From positions 1-45,770 of the forward strand of contig CANCPA010000009.1 of the NCBI GenBank assembly GCA_947379895.1: DNA of 45,770 nt, in the 5' to 3' direction. Numbering within the stretch: position 1 is the first letter of the stretch; each line of letters begins with the position of its first letter. Position numbers and translations under genes: made by a program. This DNA comes from Chitinophagaceae bacterium (GTDB taxonomy: Bacteria; Bacteroidota; Bacteroidia; Chitinophagales; Chitinophagaceae). The notes under the pieces are model-generated. The model saw nothing but the letters and a program-made list of their open reading frames with translations, was not told where the DNA came from and made no database searches. Shown here piece by piece: positions 42,657 to 45,770 of the stretch.

Positions 42657-42683
42657 CCTGACAGGTTTTAAAAACCTGTCAGG
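42657..42683. repeat. CCTGACAGG palindrome
   Basis: CCTGACAGGTTTT and AAAACCTGTCAGG form a perfect 13-bp stem around one A. Outside it, CTCAA (42651-42655) pairs with TTGAG (42689-42693). I recall similar CCTGACAGGTTTTTAAAACCTGTCAGG palindromes scattered in other Bacteroidota genomes. It is very G+C-rich compared with its surroundings. Confidence 0.7.
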
Positions 42684-42721
42684 TCTAATTGAGGAAGTCG
42701 TATTAATTAAATGGAACTAAC

Positions 42722-42781
42722 GTCAATACCCACTAGCGTAAGTATTCTGCAATAGCCGGTCACTTGTGCTAGTGAGTCAAC
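42722..42781. repeat. REP-like inverted repeat with CACTAGCG core
   Basis: The left arm is GTCAATACCCACTAGCGTAAGTA (42722-42744) split here as GTCAATAC and CCACTAGCGTAAGTA. The right arm, reversed, is GTTGACTCACTAGCACAAGTG. They pair imperfectly around TTCTGCAATAGCCGGT. A half copy, TTGACTACCCACTAGCGCAAC, sits at 45085-45105. Such REP-like palindromes are usually spread by RAYT transposases; no RAYT gene is in the window. Confidence 0.6.
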
Positions 42782-43510
42782 CCTTTTTTCAACTCGATAT
42801 AGTATCTATAAATATTCGATGGTAAGCAACCCTTCATTTAAATTTATAAAACCCAATTTAAATGATTTGAAAATGAAAGGTTACATTTCTTTCATCTCAT
42901 CGAAATCAATCTTTTTATTACTCCGAACATTAATCTGTGATGTAAAATAGCTAAGGTAGTTGATAAATCAGGCAAGGTGCTAAGTTTAATGAATAAGATA
43001 GTAATGAAAACAGGCAAGGTCATAAATATTTTAACCCAAATCTTTTCTAAAATAATCCAACTGTTTCACTAAATATTGCAACTACTTCAAATTATAGTAT
43101 AACAGCCTTTAAAATCAACATAAATAGTAATGGATTTGAATAAGGTGACTTACCATTTAATATAGGTTGTAACAAAAACAAATAAGATTGTATGCTAATT
43201 CAATCAACTGTTATCAATTTTCAATAAACTCCTACGAAAAATAAGGGAACTGTTTCTCTTTTTGTACCTGCACATCTGAAAATTAACCAAACTCGTTCAA
43301 GAAATTAACCAAGTCTCTCTTTTTTTAAGAAAGGTTTTCGCCCCAAATAATCAGATTATAAAACAATATATTACAATCTACCCTTCCCAATGAAAAGAGT
43401 CACATACGACCTTATTGTATACATATTTCAAATTTCATCAAATTCAATTAATAATGAAATACCCTTCATTCCGCAAACAAAAGGCAATCCTGTCTATTCC
43501 TTCAATCCCC

Positions 43511-43549
43511 AAAAAAAGACTGCACAATCAAATTATGCAGTCTTTTTTT
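43511..43549. terminator. Intrinsic (bidirectional) terminator
   Basis: AAAAAAAGACTGCA (43511-43524) pairs perfectly with TGCAGTCTTTTTTT (43536-43549) around an 11-nt loop, with one further T at 43550. The A run on one side and T run on the other make it usable from either strand. It could end minus-strand transcription from the gene at 43733-44671, or plus-strand read-through from the locus. Confidence 0.85.
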
Positions 43550-43554
43550 TGTTC

Positions 43555-43712
43555 CTACTCAGGAGGTTTTACCACTAAGAACATAATCGTTTTCACAAAG
43601 TAACACAACAATTTAAGATATCTATACTTGCTTAATCTGGTTAAATTTGAATAGAAAACTTTGTGACCCTTGTTTTTTCTTTGATTTCCTTGTGGTAAAA
43701 GCTCCTGAGTAG
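43555..43712. repeat. Inverted-repeat element, best copy of the 'CCAC-AAGGAA-CACAAAG' family
   Basis: The tips are exact: CTACTCAGGAG (43555-43565) and CTCCTGAGTAG (43702-43712). Inward, GTTTTACCACTAAGAAC on the left matches GCTTTTACCACAAGGAA from the reversed right arm, and both arms contain CACAAAGT. The centre is A+T-rich and carries no gene. It is a relative of 5889-6029. About 158 bp with long terminal inverted repeats would fit a MITE-like or hairpin-forming dispersed element. Confidence 0.75.
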
Positions 43713-43732
43713 TAACAATTTAAAACATAAAA

Positions 43733-44671
43733 TTATATTTTCTCCAACCTGAAATCCATCGTCAAATGTTTCCCCATCACAATAGTAAGCACAACTGTAA
43801 TTGTTTTATATCCAGATGCCGATATCTCAAATTCAAATACCCCACCCTTAAATTTAGTAAGATTATAAAAGCCCATTAAATCACTAATAGCCAACTTTCC
43901 TGTTTTGGTATTTCTAATATGTGCATTCTTAATAATCTTCTCATCCGATCCCACTTCATAAACATGCCCACTAAGAATAGTGTGTGATTGTGGAAGTTTA
44001 TTAATGAGTAACGAAGAGATGATACTTGTATAAAATGTTTCATCAGGCTGAATGCCACCTGTGGGATTAAAATATTGCATCATCAAATCAATATTTGTCT
44101 TATCCTTTCTCAAAGGAATAAATAATTTCTCAACCCCCAACGTCGCAATACTCACACTTTCTACAGCTTGTCTGTTAGTTCCAAGCGAAGCTAAAAATGC
44201 AGACGCATCTGTCAATCCTGTCGATAACATCAAAGGCTTAATCCCGTACTTAACATATTCAATATCAGCGATGACAGGTTTAATCGCATTATTAATATTC
44301 TCAATCGTTACTTTAAAATTGAGGTCCGCAACAATATGAATATTTGTTCCACCCAATTTCATAGCAGCAGCAAGTCCAGTGTTTTCTGACTTAATTGCAT
44401 AAGCCAATGTAATCGAACAAATAGGCTGATACTTCTCTTCAATTGCAAGACGTTTCTCATTCTTTTCTTCTGTAATGATAACTGTATTCCTCATTTTATC
44501 TGGCAAAAGTGCATTCACAGCATCGATATGCGATCTGTGAAGTGGCACTTCTTCTTTCAGTGGCTCATACCCAGCTACTTGAATGGGAAATAAATCAAAC
44601 ATCTTATCGGTAGCTATATGTGCATTTAATTCTTCACGTTGTTCCTTTGTAAGCCCGTCTCTTGTTGGCAT
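43733..44671 (-). CDS. Hypothetical protein with C-terminal carboxypeptidase-regulatory-like domain
   Basis: This 312-residue protein starts MPTRDGLTKEQREELNAHIA at 44671. Residues 1 to about 225 match no family I know; they are mixed helix/strand, with the segment NDAxxxL-like AVNALLPDKMRN. Residues about 231-310 (HTILSGHVYEVGSDEKIIKN onward: NAHIRNTKTGKLAISDLMGF, FKGGVFEFEISASGYKTITV) look like a carboxypeptidase D regulatory-like beta-sandwich, common in Bacteroidota. There is no signal peptide, which is odd for that domain. It is the only minus-strand gene and is convergent to the locus, with the terminator at 43511-43549 downstream. A possible promoter lies at 44978-45011. Confidence 0.7.
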   Translation of the reverse strand: MPTRDGLTKEQREELNAHIATDKMFDLFPIQVAGYEPLKEEVPLHRSHIDAVNALLPDKMRNTVIITEEKNEKRLAIEEKYQPICSITLAYAIKSENTGLAAAMKLGGTNIHIVADLNFKVTIENINNAIKPVIADIEYVKYGIKPLMLSTGLTDASAFLASLGTNRQAVESVSIATLGVEKLFIPLRKDKTNIDLMMQYFNPTGGIQPDETFYTSIISSLLINKLPQSHTILSGHVYEVGSDEKIIKNAHIRNTKTGKLAISDLMGFYNLTKFKGGVFEFEISASGYKTITVVLTIVMGKHLTMDFRLEKI

Positions 44672-44792
44672 TATGTAATAATTTAAAAATGAATAAATAA
44701 TAAAAGATTTGTTCCTAGAAATAAAATGGAAATAATTAGAAAATAAAATAGAAAATAAATAGAGCTATAAAATCTTAATTCAGCTTGTCAAT

Positions 44793-44883
44793 ACGTAAAA
44801 CTTACAACGTAAAACTTACAACGTATAACGTAATACTTACAACGTAAAACTTAATACCTATAACTTAATACTTATTACTTAAT
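44793..44883 (+). repeat. Heptad array of 13 in-phase units, not next to a start codon
   Basis: Thirteen consecutive 7-nt units can be read without a phase break: ACGTAAA, ACTTACA, ACGTAAA, ACTTACA, ACGTATA, ACGTAAT, ACTTACA, ACGTAAA, ACTTAAT, ACCTATA, ACTTAAT, ACTTATT, ACTTAAT. The stretch 44789-44822 is 32/34 identical to 29944-29977. Unlike the others, no + strand gene follows, and it would lie in the leader of the minus-strand gene if the 44978 promoter is real. Confidence 0.85.
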
Positions 44884-44977
44884 AGACAGGTTCTTTTTGA
44901 TTCTGTGGCAAAGCCAATCGGAGAAATGCGAAGTATTATATAGTCGAACCAACAAGCTATCCAAAACTTCCGAGGCA

Positions 44978-45011
44978 CAAAAGTAATGGTTAATGCAGTT
45001 GTTCTGCCAAA
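44978..45011 (-). promoter_or_regulatory. Candidate Bacteroidota-type promoter for the minus-strand gene
   Basis: On the minus strand, TACTTTTG (44978-44985) fits the TAnnTTTG -7 box of Bacteroidota sigma-A promoters, and TTTG at 45008-45011 is a possible -33 element, 22 nt apart, slightly wide. Transcription would start near 44970 and leave a roughly 300-nt leader that includes the heptad array. Confidence 0.4.
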
Positions 45012-45084
45012 TCTATTTTCATAAATTGGCAAACTATATTTTTATCAGAAATATATTAGGGAAAAATATTGATTATAGTATACC

Positions 45085-45105
45085 TTGACTACCCACTAGC
45101 GCAAC
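45085..45105. repeat. Half copy of the CACTAGCG REP-like element
   Basis: TTGACTACCCACTAGCGCAAC resembles the left arm of 42722-42781 (GTCAATACCCACTAGCGTAAG), and no matching right arm follows. It is probably a degenerate or solo copy. Confidence 0.5.
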
Positions 45106-45261
45106 TGTTAGGCGATAATAATCTTTGTTGTAGTTTTTCTTCGGTATCTAATACTATCGGGTGAAATTCGTGTTGCCAAAATTGATATTCCATGTTTGCA
45201 CTAGTTCCTCCTCCTCCACATCTAAACATGTTTAGCATGCATTCCTTACAGCTTTCCTGAT

Positions 45262-45309
45262 TATTAACACATGTTACGCAGCATTTAAACTATTAACTCA
45301 CCTTACGCA
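45262..45309 (+). repeat. Direct repeat of a TTACGCA-containing 19-mer
   Basis: TATTAACACATGTTACGCA (45262-45280) and TATTAACTCACCTTACGCA (45291-45309) differ at three positions and are spaced 29 nt start to start. They could be operator-like half-sites or chance repeats; no gene follows closely. Confidence 0.4.
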
Positions 45310-45350
45310 TAGATTGAATCAAATGTTTTTTGTCTTTTTTTATTTCTATT

Positions 45351-45461
45351 GCCACAAAGAAACTAACCCGCAAAGGCACTAAGTTCTTTAAAGCACTTCT
45401 TAAGTATCTATATTTCATTTTTTCTTTGAGCTACTTTGAGTATTTGTGTCTTTGTGTTGAA
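45351..45461. repeat. Weak inverted repeat of the CACAAAG family
   Basis: The left side (GCCACAAAGAAACTAACC, then GCAAAGGCACTAAG) and the right side (CTTTGAGCTACTTTGAG, then TTTGTGTCTTTGTG) are partially complementary, with mismatches. Base content and layout match the elements at 5889-6029 and 43555-43712. Confidence 0.5.
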
Positions 45462-45626
45462 GAATATAAATTAGACTTAATATCCTTTATTAATTGTTGC
45501 GTAATCTTAGGTTAAAGAAACTGTGAAAGCAACGTGCTGTTTTATAACTTGCAATTCATTTTTTAAAGGCGCATAAGAGTTATTTTGCTAGTAATGCGAA
45601 TCAATGGTTGAAATAAGCTTAGATAA

Positions 45627-45692
45627 GTGCCCTAGGCACGAAATATTGGTAGGAAACAGGTGAATAATAATTGCCTAAAGTCCCGTAGGGAC
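45627..45692. repeat. Two short GC-tipped palindromes in tandem
   Basis: GTGCCCTAGGCAC (45627-45639) is followed by GAAATATTGGTAGG, and GTCCCGTAGGGAC (45680-45692) by GACATATC. Each is a palindrome with a CTAG or GTAG centre followed by an ATAT-containing tail. I recall similar GTGCCGTAGGCACGAAATATTGGTAG sequences, dispersed, in other Bacteroidota genomes. Confidence 0.6.
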
Positions 45693-45770
45693 GACATATC
45701 ATTTTAAAATGCTCAAAAGAAACATTTTTTATAGTTTCAAACGCAAATAATGTCGTAATTACGGTACTTC

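Larger units (their letters stand above)
42410..43732. other. 1.3-kb non-coding region marking the end of the glycan locus
   Basis: Between the methyltransferase and the minus-strand gene I see no credible coding sequence. It contains a perfect 11-bp hairpin at 42468-42492, the CCTGACAGG palindrome at 42657-42683, a REP-like inverted repeat at 42722-42781, an intrinsic terminator at 43511-43549 and the long inverted-repeat element at 43555-43712. Two short overlapping open frames at 43390-43603 run through the terminator and are not believed. Dense repeats suggest a boundary or insertion hot spot. Confidence 0.7.
44672..45770. other. 1.1-kb non-coding, repeat-rich right end
   Basis: No credible gene is seen to the window end. 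It holds a 13-unit heptad array (44793-44883), a half REP (45085-45105), a 14-bp palindrome CTAAACATGTTTAG (45222-45235), a pair of direct repeats (45262-45309), a CACAAAG-type inverted repeat (45351-45461) and two short GC-tipped palindromes (45627-45639, 45680-45692). A 61-codon frame at 45330-45515 runs over the inverted repeat and is not believed. Confidence 0.65.

Noticed and set aside
43390-43603. Two overlapping 62-codon open frames on the + strand
   Set aside because: Both run through the perfect intrinsic terminator at 43511-43549 and into the inverted-repeat element. Their codon content is not protein-like and neither has a recognisable domain.
44052-44339. 95-codon + strand frame opposite the hypothetical protein gene
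   Set aside because: It is fully antisense to a longer gene with a recognisable C-terminal domain and has no motif of its own.
44897-44986. 30-codon frame starting TTG just after the 13-unit heptad array
   Set aside because: It would fit the array-before-start rule, but it is very short, has no recognisable features and overlaps the candidate minus-strand promoter.
45330-45515. 61-codon open frame on the + strand
   Set aside because: It reads across the CACAAAG-type inverted repeat and has no family resemblance, so it looks like chance.

Overview
The window looks like a chromosomal surface-polysaccharide biosynthesis locus from a member of the Bacteroidota, possibly Chitinophagaceae or a relative; I cannot place it further. 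Four things point there: very low G+C by eye, almost no Shine-Dalgarno sequences, frequent TTG starts, and the gene families present (large multi-SLBB export protein, XrtY-type Wzy-like protein, GT4 proteins with the CHY...C..CP motif). All genes from the left edge to about 42.4 kb lie on the + strand. There are no rRNA or tRNA genes, insertion sequences, CRISPR arrays or phage genes.

Layout. 1-2135: the end of an ABC-2 export permease (Wzm) and its ATPase (Wzt). 2136-5756: a GT4, a small GNAT acetyltransferase, a WecE-like sugar aminotransferase and a hexapeptide acyltransferase. 6061-15872: glycosyltransferases of families GT2, GT4, GT61 and one unusual DxD type, interleaved with acyltransferases. 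16101-24537: membrane acyltransferase-3 (OafA-like) proteins alternating with GT4 enzymes. 24651-29892: a Wzy-like membrane protein overlapping a GT4, then GT2, WcaF-like and GT2 genes. 30002-35056: the export core (SLBB protein, Wzz, Wzx). 35097-42409: acyltransferase, SDR epimerase, GT2, a second Wzy-like polymerase, two tandem GT4s and a methyltransferase. From 42410 on, the sequence is mostly non-coding and repeat-rich, with one minus-strand hypothetical gene.

Together the genes could build, polymerise, export and heavily acylate one or more lipid-linked glycans. About fifteen glycosyltransferases, five acyltransferase-3 proteins, five left-handed beta-helix acyltransferases and one GNAT are present. 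Both an ABC-type (Wzm/Wzt) and a Wzx/Wzy/Wzz/SLBB route are encoded, so two glycans may be made. No initiating phosphoglycosyltransferase and almost no nucleotide-sugar synthesis genes are in view.

The most interesting signal is not a gene. Several gaps between co-directional genes hold degenerate 7-nt tandem repeats in two opposed arms. The left arm starts at or within a few bases of the upstream stop codon, and the right arm (ACTTAMA-like) ends 0-12 nt before the next start codon, often a TTG or GTG. The folded RNA would bring stop and start together. A second notable signal is a run of ten G inside a glycosyltransferase gene, where slippage by one base either way gives an early stop, suggesting phase variation.
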